Shown: positions 1 to 9,545 of the stretch, piece by piece
How the letters are laid out: the number at the start of each line of letters is the position of its first letter
Position numbering within the stretch: the first letter of the stretch is position 1
From: QYOJ01 sp964642545
Lineage (GTDB): Bacteria; Bacteroidota; Bacteroidia; Bacteroidales; FEN-979
Length of the DNA: 64,000 bases
Direction: 5' to 3'
Assembly: GCA_964642545.1 (NCBI GenBank)
Contig: CAZXQU010000005.1
Coordinates: 4,174 to 68,173 of the forward strand
Notes under the pieces: model-generated
The model's database searches: none
Seen by the model: the letters and a program-made list of their open reading frames with translations, nothing else
What the model was told of the DNA's origin: nothing
Position numbers and translations under genes: made by a program

Positions 1-33
1 ATACCTTTGATTCGCAAAAGTACAAATAAATCA

Positions 34-813
34 ATGCCTGTCATCACACTGACCAGCGACTGGGGAAAGAAGGATCATTACCGCGGAGCCGTTAAAGGCG
101 CTATTCTGCGCCAACTGCCAAAAGCTGTCATTGTTGATATCTCACATGAGATCCCTCCGTTTGACCTGAACCAGGCAGCTTTTATTATCCGAAATTTCTA
201 TGCCAACTTCCCGGAAGGCACTGTTCATCTTATCGGAATCAACACCGAAGCCTCTATCGAGAGTCCCCATACCTTAGTGTTCCACAAGGGACATTATTTT
301 ATCGGGGCCGACAATGGGATCTTCTCCCTTATTTTTGACGAGATACCTGAGCATATTATCGAACTCGACATCATCCAGGATTCCGACTATTTCACTTTTT
401 CTACTCGTGATGTCTTTGTAAAAGCTGCCTGTCATATCGCAGCAGGCAAACCCAAGGAGGAACTCGGGCACAAGAAAGAGAAGGTGCTGGTTAAAATGGC
501 ATTCCAACCGGTGATTAGCGCCGACCAGATCAAAGGAAAAGTGATCTACGTGGATCGTTATGGCAATTCGTTTGCTAATATTACAGAGGAACTCTTCAAT
601 TCAATGGTTAAAAACCGGAAGTTTGTCATCACCTTTCGATCTCCCAATTACCGGATTACCCGCATCAGCAAATCATACCTGGATGTCCATGAAGGAGAGA
701 TGCTAGCTCTCTTCAGCACCAGCGGCTATCTTGAGATTGCCATCAATCGCGGCGATGCCAGCAGCCTGCTGGGCTTAAAGCTGGATACTTCTGTCCTAAT
801 AGAAACTGGGTAG
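34..813 (+). CDS. SAM hydroxide adenosyltransferase (DUF62 family)
   Basis: Predicted cytosolic enzyme that hydrolyses S-adenosylmethionine to adenosine and methionine. The family signature is visible: an N-terminal TLTSDWG with KDHYRGAVKGAI, then VDISHEIPPFD, GADNGIF, the RDVFVKAACHIAAG stretch that carries the conserved His, and a C-terminal YVDRYGNSFANI. About 259 residues is normal for the family. I start at the ATG at 34 because family members begin with MPxITLTSDWG; a TTG at 7 is in frame and sequence before the window is unseen. The related chlorinase/fluorinase enzymes share the fold, but without a dedicated pathway nearby hydrolysis is the better call. It precedes gldF with a 76-base gap holding a promoter-like box, so it is probably a separate transcript. 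Confidence 0.85.
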   Translation: MPVITLTSDWGKKDHYRGAVKGAILRQLPKAVIVDISHEIPPFDLNQAAFIIRNFYANFPEGTVHLIGINTEASIESPHTLVFHKGHYFIGADNGIFSLIFDEIPEHIIELDIIQDSDYFTFSTRDVFVKAACHIAAGKPKEELGHKKEKVLVKMAFQPVISADQIKGKVIYVDRYGNSFANITEELFNSMVKNRKFVITFRSPNYRITRISKSYLDVHEGEMLALFSTSGYLEIAINRGDASSLLGLKLDTSVLIETG

Positions 814-833
814 TTGTTGGTTGTCGCGTATCC

Positions 834-867
834 TTGATCCCTCATCTCAATTTATATTTTAACTTTG
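834..867 (+). promoter_or_regulatory. Candidate Bacteroidota promoter for gldF operon
   Basis: TAACTTTG at 860-867 matches the Bacteroidota -7 consensus TAnnTTTG exactly; a TTG at 834-836 lies 23 bases upstream, the long end of the tolerated spacing. The gldF ATG is 22 bases downstream of the box. Inferred from the motif only. Confidence 0.4.
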
Positions 868-889
868 CATTCCAAACCAGGCCTGCTCC

Positions 890-1621
890 ATGTACACCCT
901 TTTTAAGAAGGAATTGAACGGATTTCTGAACTCCCTGATAGGGTATATAGTAATCGTTGTATTCTTATTGGTTATCGGACTCTTTCTCTGGGTTTTTCCA
1001 TTGCAGTTCAATATTTTCGACTTTGGATATGCCAATGTCGATGGCCTCTTTCTGCTTGGTCCGTTCGTTTTTCTGTTTCTGATTCCGGCAATCACGATGC
1101 GCTCTTTTGCCGATGAGAAAAGGAGTGGGACACTCGAACTACTGATGACCCAACCACTGACTGACCTGCAAGTAATCCTGGCTAAATTCTTTGCCGGTAT
1201 GGCACTTGTGATCTTTTCCCTGATCCCTACGCTGGTCTATGTCTATACGGTTTACCAACTGGGATTGCCATCTGGAAATCTCGACATGGGTAGCATTTGG
1301 GGATCTTACATTGGATTGATCATGCTGGCCGGTGCTTTCGTTTCGATTGGAATCTTTTCATCCTCCCTAACAGATAACCAAATTGTCTCCTTTATCCTTG
1401 CTGTGTTCCTGAGTTTCTTCATGTACATCGGATTTGAGTTTATCTATACCTTCATCATCTCCGGAAAAACGGGACTTCTGGTCCAGTCCATCGGATTGAG
1501 CGACCATTATTCCTCCATGAGTCGTGGGGTAATCGATACGCGCGACCTGATCTACTTCCTCAGCGTGATGGCGTTTTTTATACTATTGACAAAGGTGAAG
1601 CTAGAGAGTAGGAAATGGTGA
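890..1621 (+). CDS. gldF: Gliding motility-associated ABC transporter permease GldF
   Basis: Integral inner-membrane permease of the ABC-2 type. The 243 residues begin with MYTLFKKELNGFLNS and hold about six hydrophobic segments (around 18-40, 60-80, 100-125, 140-165, 170-195, 222-240). FADEKRSGTLELLMTQPL between segments two and three is typical of ABC-2 permeases of the GldF/NosY kind. In gliding Bacteroidota GldF works with GldG and the ATPase GldA; homologues occur in non-gliding Bacteroidales too, so motility cannot be inferred. The ATPase is not in this window. gldG follows after 26 bases and the two are surely cotranscribed. Confidence 0.85.
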   Translation: MYTLFKKELNGFLNSLIGYIVIVVFLLVIGLFLWVFPLQFNIFDFGYANVDGLFLLGPFVFLFLIPAITMRSFADEKRSGTLELLMTQPLTDLQVILAKFFAGMALVIFSLIPTLVYVYTVYQLGLPSGNLDMGSIWGSYIGLIMLAGAFVSIGIFSSSLTDNQIVSFILAVFLSFFMYIGFEFIYTFIISGKTGLLVQSIGLSDHYSSMSRGVIDTRDLIYFLSVMAFFILLTKVKLESRKW

Positions 1622-1666
1622 AATAGTGAAAATGGTGAAATAGCGAAATGCGAAAAGCGAAAAACA
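1612..1666 (+). repeat. Short degenerate tandem repeat between gldF and gldG
   Basis: The spacer and the first codons of gldG consist of variants of a roughly 9-base unit (gaaatggtg, gaaatagtg, gaaatagcg, gaaatgcg). The word aaatagcgaaatg recurs near 33350. The gldG start codon and its first lysine-rich residues lie in this repeat. Confidence 0.7.
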
Positions 1667-3396
1667 AAAAGTGGGACATTAAGCGGAATAATATTCTTCA
1701 GGTAACCCTGGGGATTGTGATTATTTTGCTTGTGAACATTATCGCTTCCTTTGTTTTTACTCGAGTTGACCTGACAGCCGAAAAACGTTACTCATTATCA
1801 CCTGCTGTAAAAAGCATGCTAAAGGGGCTTGATGACGATGTTTTCTTCAGGGTTTACCTCGATGGAGAGTTGCCTTCCGGATTTCGCCGGCTTGCCAACG
1901 AAACCCGGGATATGCTCAACGAGTTCAGGGCCTACAGTGACCATATTCACTTCGAGTTCATCAATCCATCAGCGAGTCCGAATTCACGTGAGAGGAATGA
2001 TACTTACAGACTTCTTGCAGAACAGGGGCTACAACCAACGGATCTTCGTGTAACCAACAAAGGAGAATCATCCCAACTGATCATTTTTCCCGGCACTATC
2101 GTGGTTTACCGGGGTCGGGAATTACCGGTACAGTTATTAATGACACAGCTGGGTCAGGATCCGCAAAAGGTGCTGAATAACTCCATCCAGGCACTCGAGT
2201 ATAACCTGGGTAATGCGATTGACAAGCTCATCAATGCCACGAAACCCAGAGTTGCAATTCTGGAGGGGCAGGGAGAGTTATCGAGGGAGGAGACCCTGGA
2301 TATGGAAGATGCACTCTCCGAATACTACAATATTGAGAGAATTGTAATCAACAACAAGATCAACAGCCTGACTGTCAGGCTTAAGACTGATTCTTCCGGG
2401 TCGCCGTTGGTAAACAAATTCAAAGCACTGATTATTGCGGGTCCCGAACGGCGTTTTGATGATCGGGATAAGTTCCTTATCGACCAGTTTATCATGCGTG
2501 GAGGAAGAGTATTGTGGATGATAGACCCTGTGTTTGCAAAAATGGACAGTTTGCAACAGTTTCCTTCTACCATGGGGATATCAAATGATATCAATATCGA
2601 TGATATGCTTTTTAGCTATGGCGTGAGACTAAACAAGAACCTTGTCATGGATATGAGCGCGCTGCCGATCCCGGTGAAAACCGGACAAGTTGGAGATCAG
2701 CCACAATTCGACTTCTTCCCATGGTACTATTTCCCTTTGATCACACCCGCCAGCAATCATCCCGTTGTAAATGGTCTGAATGTTGTAAAAACGGAGTTTA
2801 TCAGCAGTATCGACACCGTTGAAGCGCCCGGAGTGAAAAAAACGGTTTTACTTACCTCTTCCCCTTACTCACGGATTGTCAATGCGCCGGTGTTGATTGA
2901 TCTTGAGATCCTTCGCGATGAACCTGATCCGCGAATGTATAATAGCGGGGCACAGCCGGTTGCAGTTCTTCTTGAAGGGGAGTTCACATCGGCATACCTG
3001 TTCAGGCTTCCTCCCGAAATAGAGTTGAATAAAGATATCGACTTCCGGAAGAAGAGCAAACCTACACGTATGGTTGTAATTGCCGATGGCGATATCGCAA
3101 AGAACCAATATCATGTCACCCAGAAGTACCCGTTGCCTCTGGGATATGACCAATTTACCGGCCAGACTTTTGGGAATAAAGAGCTTCTGATAAACATTAT
3201 GAACTACCTGTGTGATGATTCGGGTCTGATCTCCATCCGATCGAGGGAGCTGAAGTTAAGGTTGCTGGATATGACAAAACTGGCATCTCAACGACCTTTA
3301 TGGCAAGCTATTAATGTAATTCTCCCAATCATTCTGATCCTTGGATTTGGCTTGATTAAGTCCCAGTTGCGGAGAAGAAAATATACCAGAAAATGA
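1648..3396 (+). CDS. gldG: Gliding motility-associated ABC substrate-binding protein GldG
   Basis: Membrane-anchored auxiliary subunit of the Gld ABC transporter, 582 residues. It has an N-terminal transmembrane segment (about 17-38) followed by TRVDLTAEKRYSLSPAVKSM, the hallmark of the GldG/ABC_transp_aux family, a long extracytoplasmic region (for example VLWMIDPVFAKMDSL around 290), and a C-terminal membrane segment (about 552-572) followed by a basic tail. The order gldF-gldG is the usual one. The start at 1648 falls in a repetitive spacer, so the first eight or so residues may be recently acquired. Its stop overlaps the next start by four bases (ATGA), implying translational coupling. 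Confidence 0.85.
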   Translation: MRKAKNKKWDIKRNNILQVTLGIVIILLVNIIASFVFTRVDLTAEKRYSLSPAVKSMLKGLDDDVFFRVYLDGELPSGFRRLANETRDMLNEFRAYSDHIHFEFINPSASPNSRERNDTYRLLAEQGLQPTDLRVTNKGESSQLIIFPGTIVVYRGRELPVQLLMTQLGQDPQKVLNNSIQALEYNLGNAIDKLINATKPRVAILEGQGELSREETLDMEDALSEYYNIERIVINNKINSLTVRLKTDSSGSPLVNKFKALIIAGPERRFDDRDKFLIDQFIMRGGRVLWMIDPVFAKMDSLQQFPSTMGISNDINIDDMLFSYGVRLNKNLVMDMSALPIPVKTGQVGDQPQFDFFPWYYFPLITPASNHPVVNGLNVVKTEFISSIDTVEAPGVKKTVLLTSSPYSRIVNAPVLIDLEILRDEPDPRMYNSGAQPVAVLLEGEFTSAYLFRLPPEIELNKDIDFRKKSKPTRMVVIADGDIAKNQYHVTQKYPLPLGYDQFTGQTFGNKELLINIMNYLCDDSGLISIRSRELKLRLLDMTKLASQRPLWQAINVILPIILILGFGLIKSQLRRRKYTRK

Positions 3397-4457
3397 AAAA
3401 AAACAGAATCGTTTTACTTGTTGTTCTGATCCTGGCTATTGTAGCCATTGTTTTATTCTTTTCACGGTCGGATAAGACGTTTCAAAGTTCGCTGAGTGAT
3501 TTTGCCATTGCAGATACTGCATCTGTAACCAAGATCTTTATGTCTGATAAAAATAACAACATGGTCACTCTCTCAAGGGAGGCTTACGGAAGCTGGGGGC
3601 TCAACGACAAATATATGGCTTCGAAGTTCAATATGGACATGTTACTTCAAACCTTACACAACCTGGCTGTAAAAGAACCGGTAGCCCTGGCAGCACACGA
3701 CAATGTGATCCGGGAACTTGCTGTCAATTCCGTGAAAGTTGAAATCTATCAGGAGGTATACCGTGTTGACTTGTTCAATACCATCAAGTGGTTTCCCCAT
3801 GAGAAACTTACAAAGGTTTTCTATGTTGGCGGTGCAACCCAGAGCAATCGCGGAACTTATATGCTGATGGAAGACTCCTCTACGCCATTTGTAATCTTTA
3901 TACCTGGCTTCAGGGGGTTTGTTTCACCAAGGTTTACTCCAATGACCAATGCCTGGCGCGATTATACTATCTTCAAAAAGGAGTTGCCTCAGATCTCTTC
4001 TGTTAAAGTCGAAATTCCCGTTAAGGATAATGAATCGTATGTAATTACGAACAACCAAAATAGCTCCGTTTCCCTATACTCTTTCCCTGAGATGGAAATT
4101 ATCCCTGGTTTCGACACTCTGGCGGTATTGAATTTTCTTACCGGATTCAGAAATCTCAATTTTGAAGGAGTTCTGAGTGATATTGATTCCGGGAAAAGGG
4201 ATTCAGTGCTTGCCTCTACTCCGTTTACGATTATTACGTTGACAGACACTGTGGGTTTGAGTAAAACCATTAAAACCTTCTTCAAGGAGGGATATGGGGA
4301 GGCCGATCTGAATGGAAATGAAATCCCCTATGACCTGGATAGATTTTATGCGCTGGTAAACGATGGCGAAGATTTTGTACTTGTACAATATTTTGCTTTC
4401 GACCGCGTGCTGCGTCCAAGATCTTTTTTCCTGAAGGATCCTCCCCCAATCCACTAG
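3393..4457 (+). CDS. DUF4340-like membrane-anchored protein
   Basis: Unknown function. The 354 residues start with a signal anchor (KKNRIVLLVVLILAIVAIVL, about 2-22) followed by an extracytoplasmic domain rich in beta structure. Opening motifs such as FAIADTASVTKIFMSDK, GSWGLNDKYMASKFNM and LLQTLHNLAVKEP are what I associate with DUF4340-type proteins that sit next to GldG-like ABC auxiliary genes in Bacteroidota. The four-base overlap with gldG supports a shared role with the transporter, possibly as a periplasmic partner. No catalytic motif is visible. Confidence 0.6.
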   Translation: MKKNRIVLLVVLILAIVAIVLFFSRSDKTFQSSLSDFAIADTASVTKIFMSDKNNNMVTLSREAYGSWGLNDKYMASKFNMDMLLQTLHNLAVKEPVALAAHDNVIRELAVNSVKVEIYQEVYRVDLFNTIKWFPHEKLTKVFYVGGATQSNRGTYMLMEDSSTPFVIFIPGFRGFVSPRFTPMTNAWRDYTIFKKELPQISSVKVEIPVKDNESYVITNNQNSSVSLYSFPEMEIIPGFDTLAVLNFLTGFRNLNFEGVLSDIDSGKRDSVLASTPFTIITLTDTVGLSKTIKTFFKEGYGEADLNGNEIPYDLDRFYALVNDGEDFVLVQYFAFDRVLRPRSFFLKDPPPIH

Positions 4458-4485
4458 GGATTCTTGTTTAGAAGTTTCAGCAAGT

Positions 4486-5757
4486 ATGATTGATATTATC
4501 ACACGCAAGAAACCATTTTTAACAAATACATTTAAACTTGTCGCCGGTGCAGGCATTGGACAAGCCATCTCACTTGCAATCGCCCCTCTTCTCACCCGCA
4601 TATACTCCCCGGCAGAATTTGGCCTCTATACTTTCTTCATCTCTATTGCCGGTGGTTTTGGTCTTGTGGCAACCTTGAGGTATGAGATGGCGATTATTTT
4701 GCAGAAACGACCGGATGGGGGAATAAATATGGCTTCCATCTCGCTGACTATCACGTTTCTGATCTCATGCTTACTTATGGCCGGCATTGCACTGCTAGAT
4801 CTGTTTTTCCCGAAATTTACCGGCGAGGGAGTGTTACGGCAAATGATTTTCCTGCTACCGCTTCTGGTTTTACTGATCGGTGCCGGAAATATCTTTCAAC
4901 ATTGGTTCAATCGGCAAGGCAAGTATTCCATTCTGGCAACAGGTAAAGTAATCAACTCATTGGGTAATAACGGTGGGATGCTTTTACTTGGTATATTAGG
5001 AATGGGCGTATGGGGACTTGTCGGGGGATTTATTTTTGGAGCGGGATTGTTTGTCCTCTTCTTTTTCCTAATTTTTATCTATTACGACCGCCATATTCTG
5101 AAAGATATCCGCTTATCCTCTTTCCCCATATTACTCAAGAGACACCGAGATCTTCCACTTGCTAACTCTCCCCAGGTTGTGCTGGAGATGCTTCAAAATT
5201 ATGGGATAATTTACCTGGCCAAGATTTTCTTTGATGCCGCAGTTGTAGGGTGGTATGCCCTTTCCATGCGTATCATGCAGGCACCCTTGTTACTCATTGG
5301 TTCATCCATCTCCCAGGTGCTTTATAAAGATGCTGCTGAACAATATAAAGCTACCGGACATATACGCGATATTGTATGGAAGACACTAAAAATAGCGATA
5401 CTGGTTGGTCTCCCTTTCTTATTGACACTTCTCGTTGCCGGTCCATGGTTATTCGCACTGGTCTTTGGTGAGACCTGGAAAGAGTCGGGAATTTATGTAC
5501 AAATTCTTGCTCCATGGATGTTCTTTGATTTTATCCGGTATACTATTGCGCAGGTACCACTGATAGTAAATCGTACACGTACGATGTTTTACATTTCTAT
5601 TGCAGGGAATGTATTGATGTTACTTTCCATGTGTGCAGGAGGATTATACTTTCACAATGTTATGACAGGATTCATCCTGTTGTCTGTCTCGATGAGCGTG
5701 TATGCCATTGGAGTTATCGTATGGATCTTTTCAATCATAAAACCAACCCGGTCATGA
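4486..5757 (+). CDS. Polysaccharide flippase (Wzx-like, MOP superfamily)
   Basis: Inner-membrane protein of 423 residues with about twelve hydrophobic segments spread over the whole length. The opening TFKLVAGAGIGQAISLAIAP followed by LLTRIYSPAEFGLYTFF is the classic start of Wzx-type lipid-linked oligosaccharide flippases. The predicted role is moving undecaprenyl-linked repeat units across the inner membrane. It opens a run of six same-strand genes that overlap or nearly abut, ending in an O-antigen ligase, which supports an O-antigen, capsule or exopolysaccharide locus. Its stop overlaps the methyltransferase start by four bases. Confidence 0.85.
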   Translation: MIDIITRKKPFLTNTFKLVAGAGIGQAISLAIAPLLTRIYSPAEFGLYTFFISIAGGFGLVATLRYEMAIILQKRPDGGINMASISLTITFLISCLLMAGIALLDLFFPKFTGEGVLRQMIFLLPLLVLLIGAGNIFQHWFNRQGKYSILATGKVINSLGNNGGMLLLGILGMGVWGLVGGFIFGAGLFVLFFFLIFIYYDRHILKDIRLSSFPILLKRHRDLPLANSPQVVLEMLQNYGIIYLAKIFFDAAVVGWYALSMRIMQAPLLLIGSSISQVLYKDAAEQYKATGHIRDIVWKTLKIAILVGLPFLLTLLVAGPWLFALVFGETWKESGIYVQILAPWMFFDFIRYTIAQVPLIVNRTRTMFYISIAGNVLMLLSMCAGGLYFHNVMTGFILLSVSMSVYAIGVIVWIFSIIKPTRS

Positions 5758-6365
5758 CCGTAACAACCCCTGACAGATCAAAAATTTTAGAAAGAATTCT
5801 TACGCTTGATAAAGTCTTTATCGAGTTGGGATGCGGATCAAGCAAAAAAGATTCTGCCGCCATTGGTATCGATATGGTAGATCTTCCTGGCGTGGATATC
5901 GTTTGCAACCTGGAAGAGGGGCTACCATTTCTTCCGGATGAATGTGCTGATAGTGTGTTCTCCTCGCACTTTCTTGAACACCTATCAAACCTTGATCTTA
6001 TGATGTCAGAATCATTCCGGGTTCTTAAAAAAGGGGGAGTGATGAAGGGATGTGTTCCCCATTTTTCCAATCCCTATTTTTACAGCGATTATACACATAA
6101 AACCTCATTCGGTCTGTATTCCTTTTGTTATTTTTCCAAGGAATCCCCATTCAAAAGGGGGGTGCCAATGTTCTATAATTCGTTTAATTTTAGGATTAAA
6201 AGAGTTAAACTAGTTTTTTATTCTCCGTTCCTGATACGAAATATTTTCAGAAAGATACTAACCTGGGTGTTCAATTCATCCCGTTTTATGCAGGAGTGGT
6301 ATGAAGAGGGATTCTGCTACATGTTTCCTGCGTATGAATTGGAATTTGAACTTGAGAAACTTTAA
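5754..6365 (+). CDS. Class I SAM-dependent methyltransferase, polysaccharide cluster
   Basis: Predicted cytosolic methyltransferase of 203 residues. Motif I is visible as FIELGCGSSKKD, followed by GIDMVDLPGVDIVCNLEEG (acidic ribose-binding loop) and the FSSHFLEHL and FRVLKKGGV motifs of the Methyltransf_11 type. I start at the ATG at 5754, which overlaps the flippase stop as ATGA, rather than at an upstream in-frame start inside the flippase gene. Context suggests methylation of a sugar or lipid-linked intermediate; the acceptor cannot be told from sequence. Confidence 0.75.
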   Translation: MTVTTPDRSKILERILTLDKVFIELGCGSSKKDSAAIGIDMVDLPGVDIVCNLEEGLPFLPDECADSVFSSHFLEHLSNLDLMMSESFRVLKKGGVMKGCVPHFSNPYFYSDYTHKTSFGLYSFCYFSKESPFKRGVPMFYNSFNFRIKRVKLVFYSPFLIRNIFRKILTWVFNSSRFMQEWYEEGFCYMFPAYELEFELEKL

Positions 6366-6370
6366 TCTGA

Positions 6371-7216
6371 ATGGCAAAGCCAAGGACAGAGACTGATCTT
6401 AGTATTGTAATTGTAAACTACAATTCCGGCGAGCTCCTGAAGAATTGCCTGGATTCAATCTTCCTTCATATTCAAGGTAGCTATCAGGTAATTATTTATG
6501 ACAATGCCTCTTCTGATGATTCACTCTCTTTTATACAAACCAATTTTTCGGATTCTTTCCCTCTGACACTGATACGGGGAGATGAAAATCTGGGCTTCTC
6601 AAGGGCAAATAATCTGGCTGTACAACACGCCAATGGCAGATTCCTCCACTTCCTTAATCCGGATATGGTTGTCAACAATAACCTCAATCAAGATTACCAG
6701 GATATCATCCAAGGCAGTACTGAAGGCATTTGGGTCACGAGCTTGGTTGATCAGGAAGGTAGATTGCTGAAGAACAAGCATATGATTCCTCGGTTGAAGA
6801 ATTTCCTGAACAGATTGTTTCAGAAGAATCAAGTGGGATACTGGAATATTGGAGCGAGCGTGATCATGAACAGGTCAATATTCGACCGGATAGGGGGATG
6901 GAATGAAGATACATTTATGTACGCTGAGGATCTGGAACTTTTTTACCAGGCCCATCTCAACCAGATCCCGGTTGCCTACCTGGATACCAGGATCGTGCAT
7001 ATCGGGAAGGGATCTACACAACACAGATGGAATGAGCGGGAACGAGCTCGTGTGATCGAGGAGTCGTTTTTTAAATTTTTTAAAAGACATGAAGCGGCCT
7101 GGGAGTATTATCTGGTACGTCCTATTATGCTGATGTATATCTTGATGAATGAACCGCGCCAATTCGGTATCTACTTCAATGCTTTTTTTCGACGTTGTTT
7201 TAAATGCACAGAATGA
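6371..7216 (+). CDS. Glycosyltransferase family 2 (rhamnosyltransferase-like)
   Basis: Predicted GT-A fold transferase adding a sugar to a lipid-linked oligosaccharide at the cytosolic membrane face. The 281 residues show LSIVIVNYNSGELLKNCL (nucleotide binding), IIYDNASSDDS, FLNPDMVV in the place of the metal-binding DxD region, and FDRIGGWNEDTFMYAEDLEL, which carries the usual acidic catalytic region. The arrangement is like WbbL-type rhamnosyltransferases, but the donor sugar is not certain. It begins five bases after the methyltransferase stop and overlaps the next gene. Confidence 0.8.
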   Translation: MAKPRTETDLSIVIVNYNSGELLKNCLDSIFLHIQGSYQVIIYDNASSDDSLSFIQTNFSDSFPLTLIRGDENLGFSRANNLAVQHANGRFLHFLNPDMVVNNNLNQDYQDIIQGSTEGIWVTSLVDQEGRLLKNKHMIPRLKNFLNRLFQKNQVGYWNIGASVIMNRSIFDRIGGWNEDTFMYAEDLELFYQAHLNQIPVAYLDTRIVHIGKGSTQHRWNERERARVIEESFFKFFKRHEAAWEYYLVRPIMLMYILMNEPRQFGIYFNAFFRRCFKCTE

Positions 7217-8313
7217 GAGTTCTACTGCTGTCGGATGTAAATTCAATTCATACCCGTAGGTGGGCTGCATCACTGAAGGAAGCCGGTGTTGATCCTGGAA
7301 TATTTAGCCTGGCAGAGCCAAAGGAGACCTGGTGTGAAGATTATGGGATTCCACTTTTTTTATCCAGATGGCAACCAAAGAGAAGTTTCTTTAGTAAGGC
7401 TTTTTCTAAAATTTTTTACCCCCTTCAGATCTGTTCTCTCAAAAAGGCCATCCAAACCTATCATCCCGATATAATTCATGCACACTATGCATCCAGCTAT
7501 GGACTTCTCGGGGCCCTCTCAGGATTTCATCCATTCATTTTGTCTGTATGGGGATCTGATATCTTTGAATTCCCGAAAATCTCTTTTTTCCATAGGATGG
7601 TTCTTCGATACAACCTTGCCAATGCGGATAAAATTCTTTCCACCAGTCAGGCAATGGCCAGAGAAACAAACAAATATATAAACAAGAATATTGAGATAAC
7701 CCCTTTTGGAGTAGATCTAACCCATTTTATACCCCAAAAAGTCGATTCGTTATTTAATGAAAAGGATATCGTTATCGGGACGGTAAAAGCACTGGAGCCA
7801 ATCTATGGAATACGTTGTCTGATGAAAGCTTTTCAGATCGTCAAAGGAAACAATCGTGAATTACCTCTCAAACTCTTAATCGTTGGCAGTGGATCAGAGG
7901 AGATGGATCTCAAAAAGTTGGCGAAGGATCTGGCAATTCAGAACGATGTTGTTTTTACTGGCAGGGTCGGGTTTTCAGATGTGCCCCGATACCATAATAT
8001 GATATCCATTTATGTTGCGTTATCAACATTTGAAAGTTTTGGTGTGTCGATTGTTGAGGCTCAGGCAACGGAGACACCGGTTGTGGTTTCCAATGTGGGC
8101 GGATTGCCGGAAGTAGTCGAGGACGGTGTGACAGGTTTTGTTATTGAGCCCAAAAACCCTGTTGCTGCAGCAAAAGCGATCGAATCCCTTGTACACGACA
8201 AAGCGTTGCGTGAAAGAATGGGAAAAAACGGGAGACAACGGGTTATTGCGAACTATAACTGGAATGATAGTCTTGCACAGATGATCGCCATATATCGGGA
8301 GGTGATGAGATGA
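7213..8313 (+). CDS. Glycosyltransferase family 4
   Basis: Retaining GT-B transferase of 366 residues. The N-terminal domain starts MRVLLLSDVNSIHTRRW and includes IIHAHYASSYGLLGAL and SVWGSDIFEFP. The C-terminal domain has the donor-binding VALSTFESFGVSIVEAQA with the EX7E glutamates and PVVVSNVGGLPEVVEDG. I prefer the ATG at 7213, which forms an ATGA overlap with the upstream stop as elsewhere in this operon; an in-frame ATG nine bases earlier is possible. Donor and acceptor sugars are unknown. Confidence 0.8.
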   Translation: MRVLLLSDVNSIHTRRWAASLKEAGVDPGIFSLAEPKETWCEDYGIPLFLSRWQPKRSFFSKAFSKIFYPLQICSLKKAIQTYHPDIIHAHYASSYGLLGALSGFHPFILSVWGSDIFEFPKISFFHRMVLRYNLANADKILSTSQAMARETNKYINKNIEITPFGVDLTHFIPQKVDSLFNEKDIVIGTVKALEPIYGIRCLMKAFQIVKGNNRELPLKLLIVGSGSEEMDLKKLAKDLAIQNDVVFTGRVGFSDVPRYHNMISIYVALSTFESFGVSIVEAQATETPVVVSNVGGLPEVVEDGVTGFVIEPKNPVAAAKAIESLVHDKALRERMGKNGRQRVIANYNWNDSLAQMIAIYREVMR

Positions 8314-9545
8314 GAATCCTCTTTTTAACACAATATTATCCCCCTGAAGTGGGTGCTCCGCAGAATCGCCTTTCAGAGCTCGCCATCCGGTTCCGCATGG
8401 AAGGAAACCATGTTGAGGTTTTAACTGCAATGCCCAATTATCCTTTCATGAAGGTGCTTGATGACTATAAAGGCAAATGGTATGTAAGGGAGGAGATGGA
8501 TGGGGTCATAATCAACAGAGCCTGGATCTTTGTCAGTCAGAGCCAGGCTATACCGGTTCGGTTAATGGTCTATTTTTCTTTTGTATTTTCCTCCCTTTGG
8601 GTAGGCCTCTTCAACCTGAAACGGTTTGATCTCATCATTTGTGAGTCACCTCCATTATTTCTGGGCATTGCGGCGTGGATCCTGAAAAAGTTGAAACGGT
8701 CCAAATTACTTTTTAATGTCTCGGATCTCTGGCCCGAAAGTGCGGAGAAATTGGGATTGGTTACAAACCGGTTTTTTCTCCGAATATCGAAATACTTAGA
8801 AGAGTTTCTTTACAGGCACTCCGACCTGATAAGCGGGCAAACTCAGGGGATCGTCACAAACATATCGGTGAGGATGCCCCGGAAAGAGGTTTTCTGGCTG
8901 AAAAACGGAGTGGATCTCAGTTTTTACTCACCTGGGAAAGGAATTCCTGGCTGGAGGAACGAGAATGGGTTCGCTGCGGATGATTTCGTTGCTTTCTATG
9001 GAGGCATCCTTGGTCATGCTCAAGGTCTTGAAGTCATTCTTAAGGCTGCCCTGAGCCTGAAGAACATGGAGAAAATAAAGTTTGTCATTGCCGGAGAGGG
9101 CCCTTTAAAGAAGGATCTGATGGATCAGGCCGTTAGTATGGATTTGACCAATGTCACTTTTCTGCCTGCTTACCCTAAGCGCAGGATGCCTGATGTAATC
9201 TCCGGGATTGATATCTCAATCATCCCACTCCGGAAACTGGATCTTTTCCTTGGAGCAATTCCTTCGAAGATTTTTGAGAGTCTGGCGATGGGAAAACCTA
9301 TTTTGCTTGGTGTGGAGGGGGAGGCAAAAGAGCTTTTTATCAATCAGGGAAACTGTGGGTTGGATTTTAAACCAGAGGATCCGGCGTCGCTTGCCGAAGG
9401 GCTCAGAAGACTCTGTTCCGACAAAGCACTGTACGACAGGTTGTCTAAAAATGCCTATTTTTACGTGTCGGAGAATTTCGATCGTGATACAATCTTCGTT
9501 GAGTTTCAGCAATTCATTCAACTTTACCTGAATGCAGGAAAATAG
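8310..9545 (+). CDS. Glycosyltransferase family 4, WbuB-like
   Basis: GT-B fold transferase of 411 residues. The N-terminus, MRILFLTQYYPPEVGAPQ with NRLSELAIRF and VLTAMPNYP, is the typical opening of WbuB-type glycosyltransferases, which add an amino sugar such as N-acetylfucosamine in O-antigen synthesis. FNVSDLWPESAEKLG and the C-terminal PSKIFESLAMGKPILLG fit the same family. The exact sugar is an inference from family resemblance. It overlaps both neighbours, by four bases upstream and fourteen downstream. Confidence 0.8.
   Translation: MRILFLTQYYPPEVGAPQNRLSELAIRFRMEGNHVEVLTAMPNYPFMKVLDDYKGKWYVREEMDGVIINRAWIFVSQSQAIPVRLMVYFSFVFSSLWVGLFNLKRFDLIICESPPLFLGIAAWILKKLKRSKLLFNVSDLWPESAEKLGLVTNRFFLRISKYLEEFLYRHSDLISGQTQGIVTNISVRMPRKEVFWLKNGVDLSFYSPGKGIPGWRNENGFAADDFVAFYGGILGHAQGLEVILKAALSLKNMEKIKFVIAGEGPLKKDLMDQAVSMDLTNVTFLPAYPKRRMPDVISGIDISIIPLRKLDLFLGAIPSKIFESLAMGKPILLGVEGEAKELFINQGNCGLDFKPEDPASLAEGLRRLCSDKALYDRLSKNAYFYVSENFDRDTIFVEFQQFIQLYLNAGK

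Noticed and set aside
5631..5753. Longer start for the cluster methyltransferase
   Set aside because: It would lie inside the flippase gene; the ATGA overlap at 5754 matches the junction style of the operon and the methyltransferase fold starts after it.
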